Assembly (NCBI GenBank): GCA_947683425.1
Contig: CANTUQ010000004.1
Coordinates: forward strand, 34,239,001 to 34,303,000
Direction of reading: 5' to 3'
DNA length: 64,000 bases
Source of the DNA: Excoecaria cochinchinensis
Taxonomy: Eukaryota > Streptophyta > Magnoliopsida > Malpighiales > Euphorbiaceae
Shown: positions 40,061 to 53,482 of the stretch, piece by piece
Layout of the letters: every line of letters begins with the position of its first letter
Numbering within the stretch: position 1 is the first letter of the stretch
Position numbers and translations under genes: made by a program
The notes under the pieces: model-generated
The model's database searches: none
The model's input: the letters and a program-made list of their open reading frames with translations, nothing else
Told to the model about the DNA's origin: nothing

Positions 40061-41960
40061 CAGGATGCACCGGAAGTGATAGCAGGCACTTTTCTACTTT
40101 ATGATGTGGAAATGTTTGCTCTAATAGATCCTGGATCTACTCATTCATATATATGCTCTAAAAAGATAGGCGAAAAGATGCCTAAAGCAGAATGCTTAGC
40201 ATATGATATATGTGTAACGAGTCCTTTAGGGAGTAATGTGAATGTGAGTAGAGTGTATAGAAATTGTGCATTAGAAGTTCAGGGTAGTGTGTTTCCAGTG
40301 GATTTGATTAAACTACCATTTGATGAGTTTGATTTGATATTGGGTATGGATTGGTTGACTAAGTATGATGTAGATGTTAAGTGTAAAAGGAAGATTGTGA
40401 TACTCAATGATGATAAGGGGAATAAAGTGACAATAAAGGGAAAAGGTGCCAATTCACTTGTGAATGTAATATCTGCAATGCAAGCTTGTCGGTGTTTGAG
40501 AAAAGGATATGAAGCCTACTTGGCTTTGGTATTGGATAGTAAAAGAGAGTTTGCAAAGATACAAGATATACCAGTAGTAAGAGAATTCCCTGATGTATTT
40601 CCTGAGGAACTGAGTGGTGTGCCACCAGTAAGGGAGGTTGAGCTGTCTATTGATATAATACCTGGAACTGTACCAGTGTTTAAGGCACCTTACAGGATGG
40701 CTCCTACTGAATTGAAAGAGTTAAAGATACAGCTGCAAGAATTACTGGACAGAGGGTTCATTAGGCCTAGTGTTTCTCCTTGGGGAGCACCGGTCTTATT
40801 TGTTAAGAAGAAAGATGGTACCATGAGAATGTGTATAGATTAACGACAGTTGAACAAGGTGACAGTGAAGAATCGGTATCCTTTACCGCGGATTGAGGAT
40901 TTGTTTGATCAGCTTAGAGGAGCAGGTGTATTTTCTAAAATTGATCTGCGTTCTGGGTATTACCAATTGCAAGTGAAGAAAGAAGATATACCCAAGACTG
41001 CATTTAGAACTCGATATGGACATTATGAATTCTTAGTAATGCCATTCGGGTTGACTAATGCGCCTGCTGCATTTATGGATTTGATGAATCGGGTGTTCAG
41101 ACCGTATTTAGACCAATTTGTAGTGGTATTCATTGATGACATTCTGGTCTATTCGAAGAATGAAAAGGAGCATGAGCAGCATTTAAGAATTGTGGTTCAG
41201 ACTTTACGAGAACATCAGTTGTTTGCTAAACTGAGTAAATGCGAGTTCTAGTTGCGAGAGATATCCTTTCTAGGTCATGTGATATCTTTTGAAGGTATTA
41301 AGGTGGATCCGGCTAAAATAGAAGCGATTGTGAATTGGAGGCCACCTAAGAATGTGCTTGAAATTCGTAGTTTCTTAGGGTTGGCTGGATATTATAGAAG
41401 GTTTGTGAAAGGATTTTCAGTGTTAGCTTCTCCATTGACAAGATTACTGCGAAAGGGAGTTAAGTATGAATGGACAGAAAAGTGTCAGCAGAGTTTTGAC
41501 CAGTTAAAGAGAATGCTAGTTGAAGCACCAATTCTTACACAGCCTATGACTGGCAAAGAGTATGTTCTGTATACAGATGCTTCAGGAGTGGGTGTAGGTT
41601 GTGTTCTGATGCAAGATGGAAAAGTGGTAGCATATGCGTCCAGGCAGTTAAAACCACATGAACAGAACTACCCAACCCATGATTTGGAGTTGGCAACAGT
41701 AGTATTCGCTTTGAAGATTTGGCGACATTATTTGTATGGTGAGAAGTGTAGAATTTACACCGATCACAAAAGCCTGAAATATCTGCTTACTCAAAAGGAG
41801 TTGAATCTGAGACAACGAAGATGGCTGGAGCTGTTTAAAGACTATGACTGTATTATGGATTACCACCCAGGAAAAGCTAATGTGGTAGCGGATGCATTGA
41901 GCAGGAAATCAGTTTCAGCACTACAGTTACAGCAAATTAAGTGGAGATTTCGGCGGATGG
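40061..41960 (+). pseudogene. pol: Protease, reverse transcriptase and RNase H of G
   Basis: In frame with gag. Protease active site ALIDPGSTHSYI near 40120, and FDLILGMDWLTKYDVD near 40330. RT shows FPDVFPEELSGVPPVREVEL, FVKKKDGTMRMCID, then TAA at 40841-40843 where Tyr is usual, LPRIEDLFDQLRGAGVFSKI, MPFGLTNAPAAF and the catalytic FIDDILVYSK near 41135. A TAG at 41249-41251 stands where Trp is usual. RNase H shows YTDASGVGVGCV, TDHKSLKYLL and DYHPGKANVVADALSR. A frameshift between 41945 and 41965 leads into integrase. Confidence 0.95.
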
Positions 41961-43395
41961 AGTTTTGGTAGCACAGTTGAAAGCGAGACCAGTCTTGAGA
42001 GATGAATTGTTAGTTGCACAGAGGAATGATGCAAGGTTACAACAGATTCTACAGTCAGTTGGTACTAGTGATAAGACTGACTATTCAGTTAATAAAAGTG
42101 TGGTGTTGCTGTACAAGAATAGAATATGTGTGGCAAATGATAAGGACTTGAAGAAGAGATTGATGCACGAAGCTCATAATACAGTTTTCACTATGCACCC
42201 AGGTGGAAATAAGATGTACCAGGATTTAAAACAGCTATATTGGTGGCCAGGTATGAAGAAAGATATAGTGGAGTATGTATCCAAATGGTTGGTATGTCAA
42301 CAAGTTAAAGCGGAACATCAACTGCCACAAGGAATGTTGAATCCACTTCCTATTCCACAATGGAAATGGGACAACATCACGATGGATTTTGTTTCTGGTT
42401 TACCTTTGACTTTGAGGCAGCAAGATGCAGTGTGGGTTATAGTGGACAGATTTTCAAAGTCAGCTCATTTTATACCAGTTCGGATGGATTACTCGATGGA
42501 AAAGTTAGCAGAATTGTATGTAAGGGAGATTGTTCGATTGCATGGGGTACCCTTATCCATTGTCTCTGATAGGGATCCCAGGTTTACTTCTATGTTTTGG
42601 AAGAGTCTGCAAGTTGCATTGGGTACGAGATTGCACTTCAGCACTGCTTTCCACCCGCAGACTGATGGGCAGTCAGAAAGAGTTATTCAAGTTTTAGAGG
42701 ATTTGATGCGAGCTTGTGTTTTAGACTTTTCTAAGAGTTGGGATAAGTATCTTCCACTTATGGAATTTGCTTATAACAACAGCTATCAGACTAGTATTGG
42801 CATGGCACCGTATGAAGTATTGTATGGAAGAAAGTGTCGCACACCAGTTTGTTGGACAGAATTGAATGAGCACAGTATTGTTGGGCCAGATTTAGTTCGT
42901 GATACAGAAGAGAAAGCAAGGCTTATTCAACAGAGATTAAAGGCAGCTAGTGATAGACAGAAGTCATATGCGGATTTAAAGCGAAGAGATATTGAATTTG
43001 AAGTACGTGACAAGGTGTTTCTGAAAGTGTCTCCTTGGAGAAAAGTGTTGAGATTTGGTAAGAAAGGAAAATTAAGTCCAAGATTTATCGGGCCGTATGA
43101 AGTTCTAGAAAGAGTGGGTCCTGTAGCATATCGACTGGTATTGCCTCCAGCATTAGCCAAGCATCATGATGTATTTCATGTATCCATGTTGAGAAGGTAT
43201 AGATCGGATGAATCTCATGTGTTACCTGTGCAAGAAGTAGAAGTTCAGTCGGACTTTACCTATGATGAGAAACCAAAAACAATACTGGCAAAGGAAGTGA
43301 GGCAACTTCGGAACAAGCAAATACCATTGGTGAAGGTACTCTGGCAGCATCATGGGGTAGAAGAAGCAACATGGGAGCCAGAAGTTGCTATGTGA
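41941..43395 (+). pseudogene. int: Integrase and chromodomain of G
   Basis: One open stretch of 484 codons, the longest in the window. The zinc finger has HEAH and HPGGNKMYQDL, but the first Cys of the CxxC pair is Trp (KWLVCQQVKAEHQ), so zinc binding is probably lost. The catalytic residues are present: D in MDFVSGLPLT, D in SIVSDRDPRFTS and E in QTDGQSERVIQVLED. The GPY/F module (KLSPRFIGPYEVLERVGPVA) and a C-terminal chromodomain (ILAKEVRQLRNKQIPLVKVL, HHGVEEATWEPE) follow. The chromodomain is the hallmark of chromoviruses and directs insertion through modified histones. Confidence 0.95.
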
Positions 43396-43448
43396 GAGCA
43401 GCACCCATATTTGTTTGACACAGGTATGAATTTCGAGGACGAAATTCT

Positions 43449-43464
43449 TTAAGGAGGGGAGAAT
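43449..43464 (+). other. Polypurine tract of G
   Basis: TTAAGGAGGGGAGAAT, directly before the 3' LTR. Confidence 0.9.
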
Positions 43465-46023
43465 TGTAGTGCCCGAGAATGTGTCCTAGTAGTTTTGACC
43501 TAATTCGGGGGATGTGTGTGTAGTTGAATGTGTATTTTGGGACTTAATTGAATAGATGGAGGACTGGATTGAAAAGATTAGGTATAGTTTAGTGGTTGGA
43601 ATGCAAATTTTTGCATGGATAATTAAAGGTTGTTTAATTAATTAAAGGTTGAGTAGTTAATAATAAAATAAGCTTAAATAAAGGATGAGTGGAGGACAGG
43701 TGTTAAGGGAAGCTTTGTGTGGTTAATTGTGGGGTGGACAACTCACCATTTTGCATGATTTTGTTAAAGGGGAAGGTGGTGATTTCGGTGGGACTTCATT
43801 TACTCATTTCTGCATTTTGTTATGTCATTCTTTTGTTCATTTGTGAGTGAGAGTGTGAGCTGAAGAGTGAGTTGGTTGCATGTTTTGAGTAACTAAAAAC
43901 AAGGATTAATGTTCCAAATTTAGAAGGTAAGTGATTAAGTATACATATTCTCATCATCTACTTCTTTCTTCCTAGTTTTGATTGGTTTGAATGGGATATT
44001 GTTGGATTGAGCTTAAACCTGTAAATTGAATTATTTTGGTAGCTGAGGAATTGAAAAGGGATAAAGGAAAGGCCAAAGTTGGAGAGGCGAGCACTCAACA
44101 AAAATAAGAGCTAAGACGACAAGGTTTGGGAACAAACCTTAGACTTGTATATTATGTAAATTATGTTTGTTGATTTGTTTGATCATAGTGTGTAATTGAT
44201 GCATGGACATTTTGATTGAGTATAAATGTTCATATAAGTGTCCCAATTGGAGTAGGGGAGGTCTAAAGTTTGTTTTGGAAGAAACAAAATAGAGTTGAAA
44301 TTGGAAAGGAGTTAAAAGATTTCATTCACGTTTCTATTCTCGTCGTCACACCCTCACGTGGTGATTTTTGCCCAGTGTCACCACCTCAGGTGGTGAAATA
44401 ATCTGTCACACCCTTAGATGGTGAAATAATCTGTCACACCCTCACGTGGTGATTTCTGCCCAGTGTCACCACCTCAGGTGGTAAAATAGTCTGTCACTCA
44501 AAATATCACAGCCTTAGGTGGTGAAACATTATGGTTGCTTTCTTTCAGCATTTAACACTCTTTTTTGATCTCTAAAGCTTCCAATGGATATTTCTTTTAA
44601 CTCCTAACTCATTAATCATTGAAGATTAATAAAATTAACCTAAAACCACCAAGATTAATACAATTAAGCCAAATTAACAATCAAAAGGAAAGAATTTAAA
44701 AGTGTAACTAAAAGATAATGAAAATTAGTTACTAAACAATTATTTCAACCTAAAATTCACCTAAAAATAATCCATAAAACCTATTAGCAAAAGTAACAAT
44801 ACATATAATTATGTGAAGAATAGTAATGGAATGATAAATATATGTGTTTGAGCTCGATGTTAAACTCAAGTGATGTGTATATGCCTATGACATGGTGATT
44901 CTTGAACTTAACTAAGTATGTAATTAATGACCATGAACACGTAAACTTGAGAAGTGTAATGTGTACGTAAGTGAAGTAAATAGTTGATGTGTTAAGTGCA
45001 TGTGTAAAAGAGAATGTGATCATGGATGGTATATGTGTTATGAAAATTGATCAATGTGAAATGGATAACATAATTAAATAACTTAAGCCTGCGAGTCAAG
45101 TAGTGGATAGATAGGCATGCCTATAGGGTCAAAGTGCTGCAGTCCAATGCGTTTAATGTGTCTGATTCCTTGGGAATCACAATACGATTATAATGCGTAT
45201 AATTCTTGCTGGATTGTATTTTATGTAGGAAGATATTATTGTACCTGAGGGTACCAATGCGTAAATGAGAATTCAATATGATTATAGTACCTCGGTGGTA
45301 CCAATGCGAAACCCGTTATCCGCGTCTTTGAATTGCATGCAACTTAATAAATGGAAATGATAATAATACAACTATTATGTGTGTTATACTCTGGAATTAT
45401 GAATGGGTTGGTTAATGCTCTATGTGTATGAGAATGCTAAATGAATCATGACATGCCTAAAATGGTACTTAATGTGATATGGTCGTTCAAGTATGATCTC
45501 TTGCATATGATGTATAGTGTTCTACTTGTGTGATGTATTACTTTTTATATGTATGTGTTCCCCACTAAGCGTTATCGCTTAGCACGGGTTTACCTTAATC
45601 CGTGTAGGTACGGAAGTGGAGTGACCGAATGACTCTCTCGCATAATAACGGTCAACAATAGGAGTGCTACTAGTGTAGGTTTTGGGGGTTGATGTTATGG
45701 AAATTTTGTATAACCATGTATAAGTTTGGTATAGGTAATGGGTATACGAGTATGTAAAGGCATGTGATAATATGATGACTAAGTATGTTAACTCATGGGT
45801 TATATATATATATATATATATGCTTAGTAAGTGTATATTTCTAGTGAATGGTCTATAAGTAATTGGCATTGAATGCATGACGATGTGAATGCGTAGTGAG
45901 AAATTTTATTATACCGATTTTAATAAGAGTATGATGATAAGAATGTACATGTGTGCTGTTGTGTAACGGCCATTCCTGACTAGATTAGCTAAGCTAGTTT
46001 AACTGTTGGGAATGGGCGTCACA
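43465..46023 (+). mobile_element. 3' LTR of G
   Basis: Same ends and landmarks as the 5' LTR. The AT run near 45800 is four bases longer. Short antisense frames repeated in both LTRs (for example 37512-37751 and 44784-45023) simply reflect LTR identity. Confidence 0.95.
44340..44530 (+). repeat. Minisatellite in 3' LTR of G
   Basis: Copy of 37073-37260, with single-base changes such as CGTCGTCAC for CGTCATCAC. Confidence 0.85.
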
Positions 46024-46794
46024 TAATCGTTCATTAAAATTGACGTTTGCTATTTGATTTTGGAGGACTGATTTGAAGTTGCATACTGTTTTGGTATAAC
46101 AGAGTTGCTGCAGGGTCTATTTTGGGTTAGTCCGTCCCTTAGGTGTGGGACGCCTGTCCCTTAGGTGTGGCCATCCTTCACCCCCTGTTTTGACTATATG
46201 GTCCATTTTTCATCCCGAATCAAACCCCAAACTTCACCGAAACTTTCAGAACTTATCTGACACATGTTTAGGGTTAATAAATAAGTATATGAGTGATTAT
46301 CCTTTGAAAACATTAGTAAATAGGTTATGTACATGAATAATTAGTGAGGTATTTAATGGTATAATTAATAAAAAATTACCGAATAAGGTTAAAAAGGACT
46401 TGGCTTGCAATATTAGTTATTTATGAGCAATGCAACTAGATTAAAATTGCTTATTGAAATGTTAAGCGTGTGTATGTTATTTTGATATTATTTTATATGA
46501 ATTAAATGATGATTACTTGGCTCATTAAATAGATTATACTTACTTGGCTCATTAAATAGATTATACATGTATGGAATTATTTTATGAAATAAATTATGTA
46601 AATGCTAAAAAAAATTACCATTCTTTGTTAAATGGTTTGCTTACCCCATTTAAATATTATGCAATGTGGCATATGAATTTAATGATAATTATTTGGCTTA
46701 TTAGATAGATTACACATGTATGGAATTAATTTGTAAAATAATTAATGCAACTAGTATTTAGCATGATAATGTTAATTATGCTTATTTAATAAAC

Positions 46795-46925
46795 TAGTCT
46801 GTAACAAATTGATCTGTAAGCTAATCTATAATAATCTATTCTGTAATAACTTGATCTGTAAATTGTTCTGTAATAATTTGTTTTGCAATAACTTGATCTA
46901 TACATTGTTCTGTAATAGCCTATTT
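46795..46925 (+). repeat. Degenerate tandem repeat in LTR H
   Basis: About six diverged copies of a 20-25 bp unit with the core TCTGTAATAACTTGATCTGT. The odd Asn/Leu/Cys-rich frame across it is a repeat artefact. Confidence 0.6.
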
Positions 46926-47472
46926 TGGTTGATCAGAAGTGTTGTTCTAGTTAAACAGAAGTGTTATTCTGCAACCTGGTCTAGAATGTTTTCTAATGAC
47001 TTGTAATGGATATGAACATGTATAATATGTGATGATATGGTACTTTTTCATAAAATTACATGGTAAATGTTTAATGTCTCAATAACATGATTATATGAAA
47101 TAAATTACATGAATTATGAATATACCAATAATGGAAGAATAAATAGCATGACTGTAAAATGTGATGATGAGATATTTTGCATAAAACATTAGTTATGCAC
47201 CAATGATAAAAATAGTATTTATACACCGGCATGAGTATGAAACCGTATTAAATGCTCCAAAATGTATGAGATGTAACTACATGTTTATGATTAAGGCTTT
47301 AAGCCTACTATGTTGAATGGATAATGACATGAACTTGAACTCTTGATGTATTTACTTCAAGAATTATCTATTGAGCATATGAATACATGCGAATTATATA
47401 TACAAATAAACATGATATAATTGTGATCAATATTGATATGCTAGTTAGCTTGCAACGTCGAGTCGTTGATAG

Positions 47473-47486
47473 ATAGGTATGCCTAT
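47473..47486 (+). promoter_or_regulatory. LTR palindrome 1 (H copy)
   Basis: ATAGGTATGCCTAT, one base from a perfect palindrome, after GTCGTTGATAG and followed by AGGGTC and GCTGCAGCCC. Confidence 0.55.
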
Positions 47487-47918
47487 AGGGTCCTTTGTTG
47501 CTGCAGCCCTTTATTTGGAATTTCGGTTATGGATTCCTCTTTATTTGGAATTCTAGTTATGGATTCCCCTTTGTTTGGATTCCGATTGTGAATCCCTATG
47601 TGTTTTGTTAGATCCCTGGTGGGATCCCTCTATATAAAAGTACCCTCGGGTACCTATGCGCTTCAACCCGTTATCCACCTCTTTGAAAAGGCAAGCTCTA
47701 CATGATTAAAAGACTATATATGAATTTAGAAAAACATAATGATCCATATGAAATATATGAATAAGTGAACAAGATTTAATGTGAAGGATTTTAATGAATA
47801 CCATGTAATGATTATTTGTTATGTTTATTATATATGTTGTTATTCTGTTATAAGTATGCTTCATGTGGATGTGCTATGTATAGATGACCACTGTGAGTGG
47901 CCATCCATCTCATACTTT

Positions 47919-47966
47919 CCCCACTGAGCATTTCATGCTTAGCACGGGTGTTTCATTCGTGTAGGT
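47919..47966 (+). promoter_or_regulatory. LTR palindrome 2 hairpin and GTAGGT box (H copy)
   Basis: CCCCACTGAGCATTTCATGC followed by TTAGCACGGG and CGTGTAGGTT. The stem differs from G, but the pairing is largely retained, which points to an RNA or DNA hairpin. Confidence 0.6.
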
Positions 47967-48491
47967 TCCTGAGATAGAGGTGTTGACAAGGACAATTAGC
48001 ATCAGTTAAGGCCAACAAGTCTGTAGGAGTTCATTAAATAGATTTTGTGTTAGTTAATTGTATGTAGATAGAATCGATTTCAATAATATTAATTTGTTTG
48101 TAATATGATTAATGTGTAGGGAAACTTACAAAAAAAAAAAATGTACAAAGTAAAATTGTGAACTTTTTAATTGTAATATGTGAAAGTGTTTAGTAATTAT
48201 GAAATTTTATCATTCGGTTTTTATTATATTGTTACTGTTCCTCCTGTGTTGTAACATCTTTCACCAATCGTGATAACTCACCCTTTAGCGGTGTAGTCTG
48301 CTACGTATGGGTAAGGGGTATTACATATACAATTCTTATACATATTACAATAAAACTTCTATACTAGTTACATCTACTTAAATACATATCAACTACAAAA
48401 TTTCAGCATTCGAAACCTTCATTTCTATAAACCCCTCTTGTGCTAGTCTTCAAGGTTATTAAATATCCCTCGAGCTGGGTACTTCATCTAA

Positions 48492-48539
48492 ACCTACACG
48501 AATAAAACACTCGTGCTAAACTTACTAGCTTAATGGGGA
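48492..48539 (-). promoter_or_regulatory. LTR palindrome 2 box (J copy, minus)
   Basis: On minus: TCCCCATTAAGCTAGTAAG, then TTTAGCACGAGTG and TTCGTGTAGGTTT. Stem AAGCTAGTAAGTTTAG is more open than in G, but the CACG and GTAGGT parts are intact. Confidence 0.5.
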
Positions 48540-50176
48540 CAATTAAACAATATAGATGACTTCTTATAAAAGTCATTAACAACGCAAACATATTTGAATA
48601 TGCAACTATGCATAGAAATTGGTAATGCTAAATGAAGTTATGCCAGTTCATAACATAATCATTTTAGTAAACTAAATATAATTCCTTTATTATCATAATT
48701 CCATTCTTCAACCCTTTGTAACTTACATTCCTAAATTTATTAATTCATTTTAATCTTATTAAGTTTACATGTACTTTAGTTGCACACTGGATTTTGGGCC
48801 ACATGTCATTAAACACACACATATTTATATATATTCATGTAAGAGTTATATAGCATCCATAACAATCTACATAAGCCAATACCGCATAGATGCATTTTAC
48901 ATATAATGTAGATATCAATTTTATGTATCCATTATCATTTACTTGTAGAATTTCTCATGCAATTTAAACATTTAGCAAATTCATTTCTTCTTTTTCTATG
49001 AATATTACTTATATCTACTTCACATATACAATTTAGTTCATATGTTTATTTATAACTCATATGTTCATATTCGCACGTAAATCATTGAATCATGTCACAT
49101 TCACATGTGTTGGTATGTTTTCATATTTCACAATCATATGCCTGTACACTTAGCTTAGTTCTTTGACAACTTTATCACTTCATGCAAAAGTATCATCTAA
49201 GATTAATATTTCAAAGTAACACACAATTAGGTCATATCAAAATATATATTATAAATCATAAATATAAAACTTGCTAATGTACAAGCAAGTTGAGTATATC
49301 ATTTATTGACAAATTCAATGACGATGTTCTTAACATTTCATTTCACCTCTCTAATATGTTATTCATTCACAATTATCTGTCATGTAGTATCATACTTTTA
49401 AAGCAACACACTATGTGAGCATGTTTTTCATATAGCATTTCACATGTCACGTATTTGCAAGTATAAGTATGCATGTATCCAGATATTCATATACTTTTGT
49501 ATCATCATCATATGTTACTTTTCAATCATTTTTTATATCATATACATCTACATAAGTCATCATGTATAAATACATGGTAAATACATAATGAATGTCATTT
49601 ATGTCCATTTCAAATATTTTCATCTATTAGCCATGATCGAATCTAACTCATGAGCATACTTTACTTTAATCCAGGTATCAAGATTATTTATTACATCAAG
49701 GAATATATTTATTCATTCAGAATAAAAGATAACAAGTATGGACCGGAACGAGAGTAAAATGGTGATCATATAAGACATATCACTTATGTTCAAGTCATTA
49801 CTTTGATAAACATTAGTTAACCGTATAAGAGTCATAATCATGACCATATTATTTCTTAATCTAGATATCAAGATTACTTATCAAATCAGAGAATACAATC
49901 ATTTATTCAGAGAAAAAATAATAGGTATAACACAGCATGGAAACATATCATTTACTAACTGTTTCCTATTATTTTCTTATAAGTGTCGATAACGGGAAAA
50001 ATAGTAGGTACCCTTTAGGTAAAAGACAGTCAGTACCCGAAGGTACGGATTTTACGATTTACCCAAAGGTATACTGAATAGTAGGTACCCGAAGGTACAA
50101 TATAATGGGAGACTTATGTAGTCTCAGAATATGACACAATGAGTTTCAAATGTAGGAAGCTGCAATAGTAAACCCT

Positions 50177-50190
50177 ATAGGCATGCCTAT
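50177..50190 (-). promoter_or_regulatory. LTR palindrome 1 (J copy, minus)
   Basis: Perfect ATAGGCATGCCTAT, with GGATAA before it and AGGGTT plus TTGCAGC after it on the minus strand, in the same order as in G. Confidence 0.6.
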
Positions 50191-50307
50191 TTATCCAAAA
50201 CTAAGACTCTAATAGGCCTCATTTTCATTTTGAAGGCTTATTTAATAACATTAGGGAATCACATTGTAGTAGTGGGCATGTGCATTTATCATTAGGTCAA
50301 TCACATT

Positions 50308-50314
50308 GACAAAC

Positions 50315-50352
<38 letters not shown>

Positions 50353-50367
50353 GTATATGTATGTATG

Positions 50368-50425
<58 letters not shown>
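50308..50425. repeat. AT and GTAT microsatellite
   Basis: AT repeat interrupted by GTAT and GTATGTAT units, about 118 bases, within LTR J. The Tyr/Ile frames through it are artefacts. Confidence 0.92.
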
Positions 50426-50428
<3 letters not shown>

Positions 50429-52630
50429 GCACACATATATTTATCGCAATTCGTCAAGAATTATTCACAAATGCACATACTCTTCTTATACGCTTTTAAT
50501 TTTTGTCAATTCAATCATGTATGCATTTATCACATGTATTATTCAAATGCATTCTCAACTTATAGCATATTCATTTCATATCATCATACTTGAAGCTGTT
50601 GATTCATAACTAACACATTCCGAGTCATATACATAATTTCATATAAAAACTTTCATATCATGTAAGTAAAAGAATACGTACCGTTAAGTAGTTATGGGTT
50701 TACACCCTATATTGTTAGGCCTGGTCATGTACCTTCACATGTTCTCTTAAATTAATCACGTATAATTTTCATAATCACTTTATTTTCAAATTTAAGATAA
50801 TATACATATCCCCATTTCTTTTATCCTTATATTTCATCTTGTACGTCTTTTGCTCGTCAATATGAAATTGATTACGAGTATTTAATCAAAATTCATGTTC
50901 ATATATGCATGCCATATATCTATAAGGTGTGCAAAATGCATAATAATCACTTATATACATGAATTCATCTAACATGCACTTGGTTTCCATTATTATCTCA
51001 ATATATTTTCTCAAATTACATGCTTTTAAAGTCAATTTTCAACTTTAAATATGTGCTGGGAAAGTATAAAAAACATCCGGGAAGGTTGGGGTGAGGTTCG
51101 GTAAAGTTCGATGACATTTCGGCAAATAAAATTCACATTTGGATCAAAATTAAGAGGCATACGGTGGGGATATGGCTGCATTCTGGATGAGAGAAAAACA
51201 ATTCACACAAACTACATGGTGGGGAAGGTTTCCTGCTCCACCTTGTAAAAGTATTATGCCCAACAGAATCCAGGCAGCTCCTTAGGTCCACTTTTAACTA
51301 CAATTTTACCACTGATAATAAACTTTTTAGGCAAAGTGGGCTCGTAAAAAATATTTCCCTATGTCTCAAGTTTCTAATGGTTTAAAATTAGGTCATTTGG
51401 ATATGTAAGTTGGGAGATATGGCCAAAATTTTTCAGACTGCTCCTAAATGGTTTTAAGGGATAAATTATAGTGCTAACTTAGAAAAATTACTGGGAATGA
51501 TTAATACAGAATTTGGTCATAGTATCTCCGTGAAAGTTACTCTAACATGTGTCTATTTTTTTGTATAATTTTGATTCAAGACATTTGGAATCCTACAGAG
51601 TAAGTTACACGCAAAACATTTCAAGTTGTTCCCAAAACAGGGGCAACAATAGGTTTATGTTTTCAATTCCATTTTTGAAAGCCTTAAACACATAATTACT
51701 TGGTTTCTTCATAAGAATTGTAGATCTATCTCTTATGTTTCATCTCCAAGTGGAAATACTCCATTTGGAGGCTTGTAGGCCAAAACAAGAAATTTGGTTC
51801 TAGTGTTCCTGTGACAGAATTTTCCCTAAGTTACTCCTATTGGCATATTCAACCAAATTCGATAAAGCAGCACCAAACTAATATTCCACCATCAATTTCA
51901 CATCTATTTTAACATATATAATATGTCCAATCATAACAAGCACATACAATAAAAATATGATGCTCCTATACCTATTTTTTGCCAATTTCCATTCTCTTGC
52001 TTCAAGTATTCTCTTTCCCCTAGGTTTTGCTTGAATTTCCCTCTAAAATCACCATAAATTTCATATTACGATCATCTTCAACCTCATGTTTCCAACTTAT
52101 AACAAATAAAATAGGAAGAGATGAAGAAAATAGCTATAAATTACCCCTTTTATATGCTTAATTTGCACCCAATTAGCTTCGCTCCTCAAAAATCCTTAAG
52201 TTTGATTTTATGTGTGTGTAAATTGAGAGATATATAAGAGCAAAATTCTGTACTTTGGGGCTTCATTTGGCTGGCCAACATGCCTTTTATAGGCATACGA
52301 TTTTCTTGCTAATTCTAGAACAATAGGTGTTGGTTCCTCATTAGTCCAACTTTTTGGGCTAAGGTGTAAATTCCATTTAATCACTCATCTACTTTTAATT
52401 CCACATTTTACATATAATTAGGCTTCTTTGATACATATTGGCCCACAATTAATTCCATTTATGCATATATATCACACTTTAGCAAATTACAGAATTATCT
52501 CATTTTTTGAATTAATGACGATTATGTCTTTTTTTAACACTTTAACCACATAATTATTTATATTCGGTTTTCATTTCACCCTAAACATACCTTAATACTT
52601 ATAGGGTGTAATTTGTATCCTTACAATCAT

Positions 52631-52895
52631 TTTGTTACATATTCATAATTCATTATGAGTTTATTATGTCTGCATATATTATTAAAGGCTATATGTAATT
52701 AATATGTTTAATATGATTATGTGGCTATTTCTCATTGTTATTACTTGTTTAAAATATTACCGATTTTTCTCTCTTCATTGAAAGAAAAGTCCAAATGGAT
52801 TTAATATAGCAATTCTGGTGTGTCATGGTCTGTGTAGATTGATGATTCAAATTAAACATTAGGAGGTGTGGGGTGCCCTACACCTTTCCTATGTG
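52631..52895. other. Unclassified AT-rich sequence between J and L
   Basis: Right flank of J, contiguous in origin with 34489-34964. No coding frame or recognisable repeat end is seen. Confidence 0.6.
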
Positions 52896-53482
52896 TGACC
52901 TGTAACACCCTTACATTCACTTAATTGAACGTACGTTATAATTATTTATGCGATACCAGACTATTCATTATTCGATTATTGCAAAAGTGGGTAATTTAAA
53001 TTTTTTTTTTCCTAACTTATTAATTCTTTACCATAACTTTTGATGTTACTTAACCAAATACCAATCTATAATTCATTAATAATCATGCATAAGTTATTAC
53101 TTCATATCCAAGTTAAACTTTTGCCAATTGACCTATAACTGTCCGGTTTTACTATTTATTTGGTCATAATTTCAGCAGCATAACGACTATATCCTATGCC
53201 TACCATTCCTACAAATCAAACGATACACAACCCATGCATTAGCACAACAATAATATATCTCAATAAATTGATATCACAGTCCAAATATAATATCCATCAT
53301 ATTCTGTCTCATGCTATCCATAATATTTATATTATCCATATACATGCCATAATTACATAAGTTTAAGTCCATACAATACATATAAATGCCATATAACCTA
53401 CATACAAAATATCCTTTATTTAATCCTTATCCTGTCCGCTTCCAAAAGAGAGGTATGCTTGCTCCAAGATTGCCTAACTTAT

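Larger units (their letters stand above)
36193..46023 (+). mobile_element. Element G: full-length Tekay-type chromovirus
   Basis: Two LTRs of 2555 and 2559 bp with a TAATC duplication (36188-36192 and 46024-46028), a Met-type PBS, gag, protease, RT, RNase H, integrase with chromodomain and a PPT. By eye the LTRs differ at roughly 27 positions plus one AT-repeat indel, about 1%. This makes it the youngest full-length insertion here. Four stops and one frameshift mean it cannot encode its own polyprotein. Confidence 0.96.
35103..48325 (+). mobile_element. Solo LTR H (plus), containing G
   Basis: The LTR starts TGTAAGGCCCCAACTTATACC and ends GGGGTATTACA, with TATAC duplications at 35098-35102 and 48326-48330. 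Without G it is about 3.39 kb. Landmarks: TATA-like AAATATAAG (35381); donor 35573 and acceptor 35649; short GTCCCTTAGGTGTGG repeat (46132-46168); ATAGGTATGCCTAT (47473-47486); CTGAGCATTTCATGCTTAG (47924-47942). LTR I at 62756 is the same family. Confidence 0.92.
34970..52625 (-). mobile_element. Solo LTR J (minus), containing H and G
   Basis: On minus it starts TGTAAGGATACAAATTACACCC at 52625 and ends GTGTAGAGGTATTACA at 34970. ATCAT duplications lie at 34965-34969 and 52626-52630. Without H it is about 4.43 kb. Landmarks on minus: TATA box CCTATAAAAGG (about 52280-52290); an acceptor and purine-rich stretch near 52043; ATAGGCATGCCTAT (50177-50190); box 2 (48539-48492). An AT/GTAT microsatellite enlarges it. 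Confidence 0.9.

Noticed and set aside
46809..47006. Asn/Leu/Cys-rich 65-codon frame
   Set aside because: Produced by a degenerate 20-25 bp tandem repeat in LTR H.
50251..50609. Tyr/Ile-rich frames
   Set aside because: AT/GTAT microsatellite in LTR J.
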